From Paenibacillus marchantiophytorum (GTDB lineage: Bacteria; Bacillota; Bacilli; Paenibacillales; NBRC-103111): a DNA stretch of 64,000 nucleotides. The notes below the pieces were generated by a model. The model saw only the letters and a list, made by a program, of their open reading frames with translations. It had not been told where the DNA came from and did not search any database. Positions 26,653 to 34,515 of the stretch are shown here, piece after piece. How positions within the stretch are numbered: position 1 is the first letter of the stretch; every line of letters begins with the position of its first letter. Location of the stretch: the NCBI RefSeq assembly GCF_014640555.1, contig NZ_BMHE01000003.1, positions 186,001 to 250,000 of the forward strand. The letters run 5' to 3'. Position numbers and translations under genes: made by a program.

Positions 26653-26763
26653 TTATAGTGGCTCATTACTGCTTCTTTTACGCCCTCCTAACCAGAACAA
26701 CAATCCAATGGCGCCAATAACAACGAGGAAAGGTGCGACGAAGATAAGAAAATTTTCCAGCAT
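26653..26763 (-). CDS. cydS: Cytochrome bd oxidase small subunit CydS
   Basis: 36 aa, too short for usual gene finders. MLENFLIFVAPFLVVIG then a Trp-containing hydrophobic stretch and a short basic tail (GGRKRSS) give a single membrane helix with the N-terminus outside. In length, the FLIxxAPFxVV opening and position right after cydB, it matches CydS of Geobacillus-type bd oxidases, the single-helix subunit that shields heme b558. AAGAAGGGGG lies before the ATG. 42 nt separate it from the cydB stop. Confidence 0.8.
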   Translation of the reverse strand: MLENFLIFVAPFLVVIGAIGLLFWLGGRKRSSNEPL

Positions 26764-26805
26764 AGATGAACCCCCTTCTTTCCGTCATGGCATAATTATC
26801 AGATA

Positions 26806-27831
26806 TCATTTGTTGCGCTTGCCCTGCACATAATTGGCATCGAACAAGAAAAGGCGCATTAGAAGATACAAAGATGGAATAAGCAGCAGCAACCCCAATA
26901 CGAACACAGAGATTAACGCAATCGCCATTGGTTCGCTGGTGAAATTATCATAGATTGTTAAATAAGGATATAGAATGTATGGTAAATGCCCTGCCCCATA
27001 GCCGAAGAAGGCGAATCCAAACTGCAGCAAGACGAAGATGAATGACAGCCCTAGCCGTTTGCGCGCCCATACCAGATAAATGGCCACGACGAAGCAGACA
27101 AAGGATAGAACGAACATCCAAGCATAGTCCTCCATCCGCTGGAAATGTCCGGCATTATGCCCGCGGATCGCGAAGAATACAAGCAGACTGCTCAGAATGG
27201 TCGGGCCGCTCCAGGCAATCGCATATTTCCGTACGACCTCGAACGCTCCTCGATCATTTGCCCGATTGGCGTAGTAACACAAGAACATGGCTGAGATGTA
27301 GAGCACGCTCACAATCGCAAGAAGAACTACGGCCCAAGAGTATGCGCTCGTGAACAGCTTGCTGAACAGGAAAGTTATCTGATTGTTATTGTCTACGGCA
27401 ATGTAGCCGCCTTCGGAAATGGTCAAGACGGTTGATAGCGAAGCCGGAATAAGTAGTCCGCTTGCCCCATATAAGAACAAGTAAAACCGACTGTCTTTCT
27501 TGCTTCCATAGTTGCTAAAGGCATAGTACGATCCCCTAATGGCGAGCAAAATGATAGCCACACTGCCTGGAAGCAATAACGCAGTGCCGTAATAGTACGC
27601 CGTATCTGGGAAAAATCCGACAAAGCCGACGAAGAAAAAAACAAGAAACACATTGGTGACTTCCCATACCGGGGAAAGATAACGCTCGATCACTTTATTG
27701 ATCAGGTGCCGTTTACCGGTTATCGTGCTGTAATAGCTAAAGAAGCCGGCGCCGAAGTCAATGGAAGCTACGATTAAATAGCCGAACAGGAATATCCATA
27801 ACACAGTAATTCCAATTACTTCATAGCTCAT
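26806..27831 (-). CDS. cydB: Cytochrome d ubiquinol oxidase subunit II
   Basis: 341 aa, about eight to nine helices, normal CydB length. N-terminal YLIVASIDFGAGFFSYYS (D-F-G-x-G) and SPVWEVTNVFLVFFFVGFVGFFP are family marks. It forms the oxidase with CydA; the complex oxidises quinol and reduces oxygen without proton pumping, with high oxygen affinity. Its ATG overlaps the cydA stop by 4 nt (translational coupling). Confidence 0.95.
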   Translation of the reverse strand: MSYEVIGITVLWIFLFGYLIVASIDFGAGFFSYYSTITGKRHLINKVIERYLSPVWEVTNVFLVFFFVGFVGFFPDTAYYYGTALLLPGSVAIILLAIRGSYYAFSNYGSKKDSRFYLFLYGASGLLIPASLSTVLTISEGGYIAVDNNNQITFLFSKLFTSAYSWAVVLLAIVSVLYISAMFLCYYANRANDRGAFEVVRKYAIAWSGPTILSSLLVFFAIRGHNAGHFQRMEDYAWMFVLSFVCFVVAIYLVWARKRLGLSFIFVLLQFGFAFFGYGAGHLPYILYPYLTIYDNFTSEPMAIALISVFVLGLLLLIPSLYLLMRLFLFDANYVQGKRNK

Positions 27832-29183
27832 TGCTGGCCGCCCCCTTCTATCCCTCTCGCCGCGATTTCATCCTCAGCCCGATTGTTGCGGAACATGCGG
27901 ATCAGTACCCGAACGGCCGTTAATCCAAGTACAATATAGAGAAGTGCGAAGACGATAAGCATCGTATCCACGTGATCCGAGACGGTTGCTCCTTCAGAAG
28001 TTCTCATGATGCCATGAAGAATCCATGGTTGGCGTCCAACTTCGGCGAAGATCCAGCCGTGCTCAATCGTCAGCATCGCGAGCGGAGCGGCAAGAATGAT
28101 GCCGCGCAGCAGCCATTTATTTGAATAAACAAGCGAGCGTTTGCGCCATAATAAGTATAAGAACGCCAATGCGACCACTACCATCATGGCAACGAAGCTC
28201 ATTTTCAAATCGAACAGATAATGAATCCAGAGCGGCGGCGTTTCATCAGCCGGAATATCATTAAGTCCTGTGACTTCCGCATTGGGAAGTCCATGAGCGA
28301 GAATACTGAGTGCGTACGGGATTTTAATGCCGTATTTGATCTCGTTATCCTCTGTCAAAATACCTCCGAAGACCAGTGGGGCTTGTTTGGTCGTTTCGAA
28401 ATGCCATTCCATCGCGGCCAGCTTCTCGGGTTGATAGTTCGCCAAGTATTTACCCGATAAGTCTCCTATAATCGCGCTTGAAAGAAGGAATACACAAGCA
28501 GAAATCATGGTGAGCTTGAGGGCTTTTTTGTAGTACACATGATTGCGGCCCTTGAGCAAGGACCATGCTGAAATAGCGGCTAGAATGAAAGCACAGGTCA
28601 GGTAAGCAGTGATGAGGACATGTGAAACCTTGGTCGGCATCGCCGGACTCAGCATGGCGCCGAAGGGAGAAATATCGGTAATTTTGCCGTCTACCACAGT
28701 TACACCCGCTGGCGCATTCATGAAGGCATTGACAACCGTAATAAAGAACGCGGATGCGGATGATCCAATGACGACTGGAATGAGCATCCAGAAGTGTGTC
28801 ATTTTATTCTTGAAGCGATCCCAGGTATACAGATAAATGCCGAGGAAAATCGCTTCAAAGAAGAAGGCGAAAGTCTCCAGGAAGAGCGGGATAGCGATCG
28901 ATTGTCCGGCTACTTTCATAAAGCTGGGCCATAGCAGGCTGAGTTGCAACCCAATTGCGGTTCCCGTTACGACACCGACGGCCACGGTAATGACAAAGCC
29001 GCGAGCCCACCTCCTTGCCATAAGCAGATAATGCTCATCATTGCGTCTAATACCGATCCACTCCGCAAGAGCAATCATAAGTGGAACGCCTACCCCGATG
29101 GTAGCGAATATAATGTGGAATGCAAGCGTTAGCCCTGTTAGCATTCGGCTATACATGACTGGATCGTAGCTAGCTAATAACAT
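27828..29183 (-). CDS. cydA: Cytochrome d ubiquinol oxidase subunit I
   Basis: 451 aa. Heme ligands and quinol loop are recognisable: SRMLTGLTLAFHIIFATIGVG (His for b595), FFLETFAFFFEAIFLGIYLY, the short Q-loop typical of Firmicutes (region YLANYQPEKLAAMEWHFET), and GRQPWILHGIMRTSEG. Chosen ATG 29183 has GGAGGGGG upstream; a frame to 29219 would include the RBS. Second gene of a five-gene operon under a TGTGA-N6-TCACA box. No cydCD heme/thiol exporter genes are in the window. Confidence 0.95.
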   Translation of the reverse strand: MLLASYDPVMYSRMLTGLTLAFHIIFATIGVGVPLMIALAEWIGIRRNDEHYLLMARRWARGFVITVAVGVVTGTAIGLQLSLLWPSFMKVAGQSIAIPLFLETFAFFFEAIFLGIYLYTWDRFKNKMTHFWMLIPVVIGSSASAFFITVVNAFMNAPAGVTVVDGKITDISPFGAMLSPAMPTKVSHVLITAYLTCAFILAAISAWSLLKGRNHVYYKKALKLTMISACVFLLSSAIIGDLSGKYLANYQPEKLAAMEWHFETTKQAPLVFGGILTEDNEIKYGIKIPYALSILAHGLPNAEVTGLNDIPADETPPLWIHYLFDLKMSFVAMMVVVALAFLYLLWRKRSLVYSNKWLLRGIILAAPLAMLTIEHGWIFAEVGRQPWILHGIMRTSEGATVSDHVDTMLIVFALLYIVLGLTAVRVLIRMFRNNRAEDEIAARGIEGGGQQ

Positions 29184-29222
29184 GATGATTCCCCCTCCTA
29201 AAGCTTGGCTAACTAACAATTA

Positions 29223-29339
29223 TTATTTAAAGAGATACTTGGATAAAGACAGCAGCATAATGCCTGCTACGGTGATGCACAGAATAATTAGGCGCTTTTC
29301 TTGCTTAACAATTCGTTTGTTTTCTTCATTAGGATTCAT
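29223..29339 (-). CDS. 38-aa single-helix membrane protein leading the cyd operon
   Basis: ATG 29339 (GGAGGG upstream) to TAA 29223; too short for standard ORF calling. Charged start (MNPNEENKRIVKQEKR) and one hydrophobic helix (LIILCITVAGIMLLSL) ending SKYLFK. It is first in the transcript, between the promoter with the Fnr/Rex-type box and cydA. No family recognised. Good start signals and position make a real gene likely; it might assist assembly of the oxidase, which is inference. Confidence 0.65.
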   Translation of the reverse strand: MNPNEENKRIVKQEKRLIILCITVAGIMLLSLSKYLFK

Positions 29340-29393
29340 AGCCACCCATCCCTCCATGGCATATTAGCTAGCGTTAAATAACGATATACTGGC

Positions 29394-29399
29394 ATTATA
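29394..29399 (-). promoter_or_regulatory. -10 element of the cyd operon promoter
   Basis: TATAAT on the minus strand, 55 nt before the ATG at 29339. No good -35 hexamer at 17 nt; the place is taken by the TGTGA-N6-TCACA box, as in activator-dependent promoters. Confidence 0.65.
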
Positions 29400-29418
29400 A
29401 ACGAAACGCGAGTTGATA

Positions 29419-29434
29419 TGTGATTTTTTTCACA
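29419..29434. promoter_or_regulatory. Fnr/Crp-type (or Rex-like) binding site upstream of cyd operon
   Basis: Perfect TGTGA-N6-TCACA palindrome with an all-T spacer. Its centre (29426.5) is about 40 nt upstream of the start point expected from the TATAAT at 29394-29399, the class II activator position used by Fnr. The right half TTCACAA also fits the Rex consensus, but the left half does not. Confidence 0.7.
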
Positions 29435-29621
29435 AAGAATGTGGCAAGGTTTTGAATATCTTGTTGCAGATCTATGAACTTCCGTTTCTCTACTCCTTTT
29501 CTTCTACAATCGAATTATCTGTCTTAAAGTATACCTGGAAGATGAATAATTTATATGACTCCTTAGAGCTATAATTGCAACAGTTATTTGAATAAAAGAC
29601 AAGGCAGTCAGTCATTTCTGT

Positions 29622-29654
29622 GAAAAATAAAAATCCGCCCATTTCGGCGGATAA
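29622..29654 (-). terminator. Terminator of the PAS histidine kinase gene
   Basis: On the minus strand ATCCGCC pairs with GGGCGGAT, followed by TTTTTATTTTTC. It starts at the kinase stop codon. Confidence 0.88.
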
Positions 29655-29658
29655 GAAT

Positions 29659-31074
29659 CTATGCCATTATTTTTTTGAAAGGCAATTCAATTTCAACGGT
29701 AGTTCCCAGATTAATTTGGCTTCGAATAGACAATTTGCCTCCATGTCCTTCGATGATCCGTTTGCAAACCATTAAACCTAGACCGTTGCCATTAACCTTT
29801 GTAGTGAAGAATGGTTCCCCTAATTGGGATAATCTTTCTTCCGTGATGCCTACCCCTTGATCTTCGACGCAGATAACCAAGCTATGATTTAACTTTCGGG
29901 ATGATATGCGTATGAACCCTCCGCCAGTCATAGACTCTATTGCATTCTTTAATACATTAAGCAAAACTTGTTTGATTTGGTCCGGGTTGCAATAAATGGC
30001 AGGAACGTCTTGCTGCATGTTCAATTGTATTTGAACGTTATATAGATGAGTATGGGGTTGCAGAAAACCAACTACACTTTGCACAAGCTCTTGCGTCTTA
30101 CTCTCCATGTAAAAATGAAGATGTGGTTTGGCCAGCGTCATAAATTCGTTGACTACATAATTGATATGTTCTAATTCTTCCATCATGACATCAACATAGT
30201 CTGCCTTCTTAGCCTTTAGTAAATGAACAAACCCTTTTAAAGAAGTTAAGGGATTACGTATATCGTGCGCGATACCAGCCGCCAATTGACCAATTAGTGA
30301 TAGTTTTTCAGATCTAATGATCGCTTCTTCCGACTTTTTGCGCTCTGTCAGATCACGAATCACGGTTTGTACGACTGGAAACCCCAAATTTTTGTGGACA
30401 TAAATAGAAGATATTTCTGCATCAAAAAAAGTTCCGTCTAATTTCTGAAGTTTTCTCTCCATAAAATCCGTGTAGTTATCCGACTGCATAACCTGCTCAA
30501 GCTGCGCTGAAATGAGATCCTTGTCATTTGAACTGAAAAAATCATAGATTGATCTTCCCTTGAAGTCATCTGTTGTAGCGCCGCCAAAAAGTTTGCAGCA
30601 AGCATCGTTCACAAAGTTCACGTATCCATCTTTATGCAGAACTATTGGTTCAGGGCTAAGCTTGATTAATCTTCTGAACTGTTTTTCTCTTTCCAGCAGC
30701 TCTTCTTCCGCTCTTTTCTTTTCACTAATGTCCCTTTCCACACCGACAAACCCGATAACGACTCCCTCATTATTCTTCACAGGTGAAACCGTCACATTGG
30801 CGTAAAAGGTAGAGCCATCTTTTCTAAGTTTAAGCGCTTCGAAATCATTGACTTGCCCGCCGTTTATTAAAGTCTGATATAAACGTAGAGCTTCTGCTTT
30901 ATGAATATCAGGAGTCATCGGCAGTACTTTTCCGATAACTTCTTCCCTTGTCCAGCCATGCAACTCTTCAAATTTCTTGTTAACCTCTAACACAGTGCCA
31001 TGTGTATCAACAATCACGATCCCGTCAGAGGTTAAATTCATTAAGGAATCAATTAGATGTTCTTTCAGACGCAT
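29659..31074 (-). CDS. PAS-domain sensor histidine kinase (KinA/KinE-type)
   Basis: 471 aa, cytoplasmic (no membrane helix). Two PAS domains (about 5-120 with ERDISEKKRAEEEL linker, and 125-245), then HisKA with phospho-accepting His in GIAHDIRNPLTSLKG (about 265) and a HATPase_c domain with N box (LLNVLKNAIESM), G1 (EDQGVGI), F (FFTTK) and G2 (GNGLGLMVCKRI) motifs. No response regulator adjoins it, so it is an orphan kinase. Its architecture is that of the sporulation phosphorelay kinases and related kinases of spore formers. GGGGATG precedes the ATG. It ends at a terminator and is transcribed alone. Confidence 0.93.
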   Translation of the reverse strand: MRLKEHLIDSLMNLTSDGIVIVDTHGTVLEVNKKFEELHGWTREEVIGKVLPMTPDIHKAEALRLYQTLINGGQVNDFEALKLRKDGSTFYANVTVSPVKNNEGVVIGFVGVERDISEKKRAEEELLEREKQFRRLIKLSPEPIVLHKDGYVNFVNDACCKLFGGATTDDFKGRSIYDFFSSNDKDLISAQLEQVMQSDNYTDFMERKLQKLDGTFFDAEISSIYVHKNLGFPVVQTVIRDLTERKKSEEAIIRSEKLSLIGQLAAGIAHDIRNPLTSLKGFVHLLKAKKADYVDVMMEELEHINYVVNEFMTLAKPHLHFYMESKTQELVQSVVGFLQPHTHLYNVQIQLNMQQDVPAIYCNPDQIKQVLLNVLKNAIESMTGGGFIRISSRKLNHSLVICVEDQGVGITEERLSQLGEPFFTTKVNGNGLGLMVCKRIIEGHGGKLSIRSQINLGTTVEIELPFKKIMA

Positions 31075-31140
31075 GAGTAAACATCCCCTAATTCAACAGT
31101 GTTTCTAGGATAATTCGTCTCCGATAGGAAAATCCCTTTT

Positions 31141-31749
31141 TTATCCGGTCATATTCTCCCAATCCATTATCCTATCACATAACCTGTTGACTAATTGACG
31201 CTCATGACTGATGAGCAATATACCCGCAGCATTTCGTTTCGACCATTTCAGCACAGAATGCCAGATTTGTGCCTGCGTAATCGCATCCAGCATAGTTGTC
31301 ATTTCATCTGCAATCAGATATCGGGTCTCTGCTCCAAGCGCGCGCGCTACACAAATTCGTTGTAACTCGCCACCAGACAGCTCGTTCGGATAACGATTCA
31401 ACCAATGGTCTTCGATGGCGAGTTCTGTCATCCAATTATCGTCGGGCACTCCTGACTCCTGAAGAGTGCGCTTCAGTTTCCATCTTGGGTTCACCGCTAG
31501 CTCGGGATGCTGGAATACCAATTGTACCGGATTCCGTTGACCTGCGGCGATAGGCCTCCCATCTTGAATAACTTGTCCTTGATCGGGATGAAGATGACCG
31601 GCAAGCAATTTTCCAAGCGTGGATTTCCCACAACCGCTAGGTCCAACCAGGCCTACGATCTCCCCCGCCTCAATATGGATGTCCGTATGTTGAAAAACCC
31701 ATGATGCTTTGTGATAACGATATCCGAGAGACTTCCCCTCAAGTCGCAT
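31141..31749 (-). CDS. Nickel/metallophore ABC importer ATPase (NikE/CntF-like)
   Basis: 202 aa, short for an Opp/Nik-type ATPase (often about 250 or more) but complete in motifs: Walker A GPSGCGKST (about 36), Q-loop, signature LSGGELQR (about 133), Walker B YLIADEMT and the switch His in LLISHERQ. Overlaps the end of the preceding ATPase gene by 11 nt. It powers import with its partner ATPase and two permeases. The lack of the usual C-terminal oligopeptide-ATPase extension is normal for the NikE/CntF position. Confidence 0.88.
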   Translation of the reverse strand: MRLEGKSLGYRYHKASWVFQHTDIHIEAGEIVGLVGPSGCGKSTLGKLLAGHLHPDQGQVIQDGRPIAAGQRNPVQLVFQHPELAVNPRWKLKRTLQESGVPDDNWMTELAIEDHWLNRYPNELSGGELQRICVARALGAETRYLIADEMTTMLDAITQAQIWHSVLKWSKRNAAGILLISHERQLVNRLCDRIMDWENMTG

Positions 31750-32656
31750 GCAAGCACCTCACTTCGCCGTTCCTCACAGTACGAATTTCTGGAAGAGCCT
31801 CAGCACATTCGGAAGTAGCCAATGAGCATCGCGGAGCAAACAAGCACCCTCTGGGCAAGTTATCAGGCAACGGTTGAGAGCCGGGTAAAGCTGCAAATTG
31901 TTGCCCAGGCAGCGCTTGCCAAAGAGCCTTGGTATAAGGGTGCCTCAGCAGTGCTCCTGCTCCAGTGAAGTCGCTGCGAAGAGCGATTTCTACTACGGTT
32001 CCTGCATAAAGAACGGCGATTCGATCCGCTACTGTTAAGGCCGCCTCGATATCATGCGTAATCAGCATAACGGCGCACCCCTCTTCCGCCAACTGTCGAA
32101 AGCGACTCAGAGTCTCCGTCATTGCTGAGCCATCAAGACCAGGCGTCGGTTCATCAGCGATCAGCAAGCGAGCTCCGCTTACCGTTGCCGTCGAAATGAG
32201 AATTTTCCGCGCCATTCCGCCGGATAATTGAAATGGAAACCATTTTGCAACCATGCCGGCAAGGTTATATTTGTAAAAAGCTTTCCGTTGCAGCTCCGCA
32301 GGATCGCCCTGGCGAACGGATTGCCGTACTTGCTCGCCAACGCGCATTAAAGGATCCAAATACTGAACAGATTGCGGGATGAGCGCCATTTCTTGTCCAC
32401 GCAACTGTCTTTGCCTGTCCGGCGTCAATGCTTCTCCCTTGAAATAAATGTCGCCTGCAACTTCAGCATTCCCAGGAAGAATGCCGAGTATTGCGTGAGC
32501 GAGCAGACTTTTGCCTGAACCGCTGGATCCTACCACCGCCAAAATTTCACCTGAAGCTATGGATAGTTGAAGGTTATGAATGATTTCTGTCTGCACCGAT
32601 CGCAGACGGCGATCAAACCGCTTGAAACGAATAGAAAGCTTACTTACTTCCAGCAT
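31739..32656 (-). CDS. Nickel/metallophore ABC importer ATPase (NikD/CntD-like)
   Basis: 305 aa. Walker A GSSGSGKS (about 42), signature LSGGMARK (about 140; canonical LSGGMxQR slightly changed), Walker B LLIADEPTPGLD, switch His in LITHDIEAAL. The C-terminal oligopeptide/dipeptide-transporter extension with cysteines (GCLFAPRCSLATSEC) is present, as in Opp/Dpp/Nik ATPases. Third from last of a five-gene operon; 30 nt after the permease gene. Confidence 0.9.
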   Translation of the reverse strand: MLEVSKLSIRFKRFDRRLRSVQTEIIHNLQLSIASGEILAVVGSSGSGKSLLAHAILGILPGNAEVAGDIYFKGEALTPDRQRQLRGQEMALIPQSVQYLDPLMRVGEQVRQSVRQGDPAELQRKAFYKYNLAGMVAKWFPFQLSGGMARKILISTATVSGARLLIADEPTPGLDGSAMTETLSRFRQLAEEGCAVMLITHDIEAALTVADRIAVLYAGTVVEIALRSDFTGAGALLRHPYTKALWQALPGQQFAALPGSQPLPDNLPRGCLFAPRCSLATSECAEALPEIRTVRNGEVRCLHAT

Positions 32657-32686
32657 AAGTGGCCCCTTTCTTCCAAATTTCTGACT

Positions 32687-33544
32687 TTATTTATCATGAG
32701 CATGCCGTGGATCCACCCCTTGTTTCAAGTTTTCTCCCAATCTAGCAAAGGCCATTACCATGAATAACAAACACAACCCAGGAAACAAGGCCAGCCACCA
32801 GAGCCCGGAAGATAAATAGCGCATGGATTCCGATAAAATAATACCAACTGCTGGTTCATGAGGCGATAGCCCCATGCCGATAAAGGTAATCGATGCTTCA
32901 TGTAGAATAGCATGCGGGACGATAAGTATGAGTCCGACCAACAGTTGCGGAATCAGGTGAGGAATGATGTGCCTGGTCACGATCCACCAGCTGGATTTAC
33001 CGAAATTGCGTGAAATGGCTAGATAGGGCGCTGTTTGAATCTGCATGACTTCCGCGCGAATGACCCTCGACAAACTTGGCCAATGGGTCAATGCGACACC
33101 GATGATAATGCCTTGCGCCCCTCCACCAAGCACAAATGAAATCAAGAGCAGCGTCACTAAATGTGGCACACTAAGAAATAAATCAGTCACCCAGCTTATG
33201 AAACGATTGACCATACTACCCATAACGGCAGCCGCAATCCCCATCATGCTGGCGATTATCACACTTGAAGATCCCGCGATCAGGCCAACTTGAAGACTGC
33301 GTCCAAGACCTTTGATCGTCCGCGTGAGCATATCCCTCCCAAGCCAATCTGTCCCAAAAAGATGTCGGATGGAAGGGCCTAAATTACGCTGTTCCAAGTT
33401 CGTAGCTAGACCGGAGGCATCGAACCACACGGACATCGCGATAATAGTTAGTAATACGAACAATGCGGCCATGGATGAAATCCAAATTCTCAGTCGATAA
33501 TGAAATTGGGGAAGCGTCATACCGACGCGCATAAGATGCTTCAT
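32687..33544 (-). CDS. Nickel/metallophore ABC importer permease (NikC/CntC-like)
   Basis: 285 aa, about six helices with N-terminal region LFGTDWLGRDMLTRTIKGLGRSLQVGL, diagnostic of the DppC/NikC branch, and the EAA loop region (YLAISRNFGKSSWWIVTRHIIPHL). Forms the membrane channel with the NikB-like permease, whose stop codon it overlaps by 4 nt. Confidence 0.9.
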   Translation of the reverse strand: MKHLMRVGMTLPQFHYRLRIWISSMAALFVLLTIIAMSVWFDASGLATNLEQRNLGPSIRHLFGTDWLGRDMLTRTIKGLGRSLQVGLIAGSSSVIIASMMGIAAAVMGSMVNRFISWVTDLFLSVPHLVTLLLISFVLGGGAQGIIIGVALTHWPSLSRVIRAEVMQIQTAPYLAISRNFGKSSWWIVTRHIIPHLIPQLLVGLILIVPHAILHEASITFIGMGLSPHEPAVGIILSESMRYLSSGLWWLALFPGLCLLFMVMAFARLGENLKQGVDPRHAHDK

Positions 33545-34515
33545 GATCGCCTGCCCTTCTTCATCCTAGGGTCGATTAGACGATAGCTTAGCTCAGCCAT
33601 CGCATTTCCTGTATACACGAATACTGCACTAAACAACACAATTCCCAATAACAGAGGAATGTCGCCACGAAGTCCAGCTTCAACAGCCGCTTGTCCCAAA
33701 CCCGGATACGAAAATACTTGCTCAGCCAGAACGACTCCGCCGAACAGCTCGCTGAATGAAGCAAATTGCAGGGTGATAGCTGGCAATGCCACATTGCGCA
33801 GCCCGTGTCTCCAAAAGATTGTGAATCCTCGTTCGCCACGTGCTCTTGCAAACAACCAATAGTCCTTATCCATCACTTCAATTAGCTTTTCTCTCGTATG
33901 CAGCGCGATTGCTGCGATCCCTGTCACACTAAGCGTCAGTACTGGCAACAGCATATGCCGGACTCGATCCATCCATTGAACCTGATCTGAGGCAATGCCT
34001 GCCGGGGTCGCAAGCCCTACTGGCAGGATGCCGAGCCATACAGCAAAAACAAGCATGAAAAGCAAGCCTATCCAGAAAGTCGGCGTTGAAGAAAGGGTGT
34101 AGCAATACCAACGGACTAATTTATCGATCCAAGTGTTCCGATTCATCGCAGCGAATACGCCAGAAATGAATCCAATCAACCCTGACAAAACCCAGGCAGC
34201 CCCCATAAGGAATAGAGATGCGGCGAAACGTTCACCGATCACTTCCAACACAGGACGGCGGTAGATCATAGAAGTTCCTAAGTCTCCACTCACCAGTGCG
34301 CTCAACCAACTCCAGTATCGCAAGAATGGTGGGTCATTTAACCCCCAATATTGCATAATTGCTTCTCGCTGTTCCACACTAACCCTGATCATATCCGCGC
34401 CAACATAGGCTTGAATGGGATCTATTGGCGATAAATGAACCAGCATAAATGAAATAGCGCTTACGGCAAACAGCAGTAGGATCAGACCTATTCCTTTGCG
34501 TACTAAGATTTCCAT
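33541..34515 (-). CDS. Nickel/metallophore ABC importer permease (NikB/CntB-like)
   Basis: 324 aa from ATG 34515 (MEILVRKGIGL; CGAGGAA upstream). DppB/NikB-type: SFMLVHLSPIDPIQAYVG N-terminus, about six helices, EAA loop near DYWLFARARGERGFTIFWRHGLRN. The start lies inside the end of the binding-protein gene (overlap 13 nt). Longer starts at 34521 and 34548 are possible but have no better RBS. Confidence 0.9.
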   Translation of the reverse strand: MEILVRKGIGLILLLFAVSAISFMLVHLSPIDPIQAYVGADMIRVSVEQREAIMQYWGLNDPPFLRYWSWLSALVSGDLGTSMIYRRPVLEVIGERFAASLFLMGAAWVLSGLIGFISGVFAAMNRNTWIDKLVRWYCYTLSSTPTFWIGLLFMLVFAVWLGILPVGLATPAGIASDQVQWMDRVRHMLLPVLTLSVTGIAAIALHTREKLIEVMDKDYWLFARARGERGFTIFWRHGLRNVALPAITLQFASFSELFGGVVLAEQVFSYPGLGQAAVEAGLRGDIPLLLGIVLFSAVFVYTGNAMAELSYRLIDPRMKKGRRS

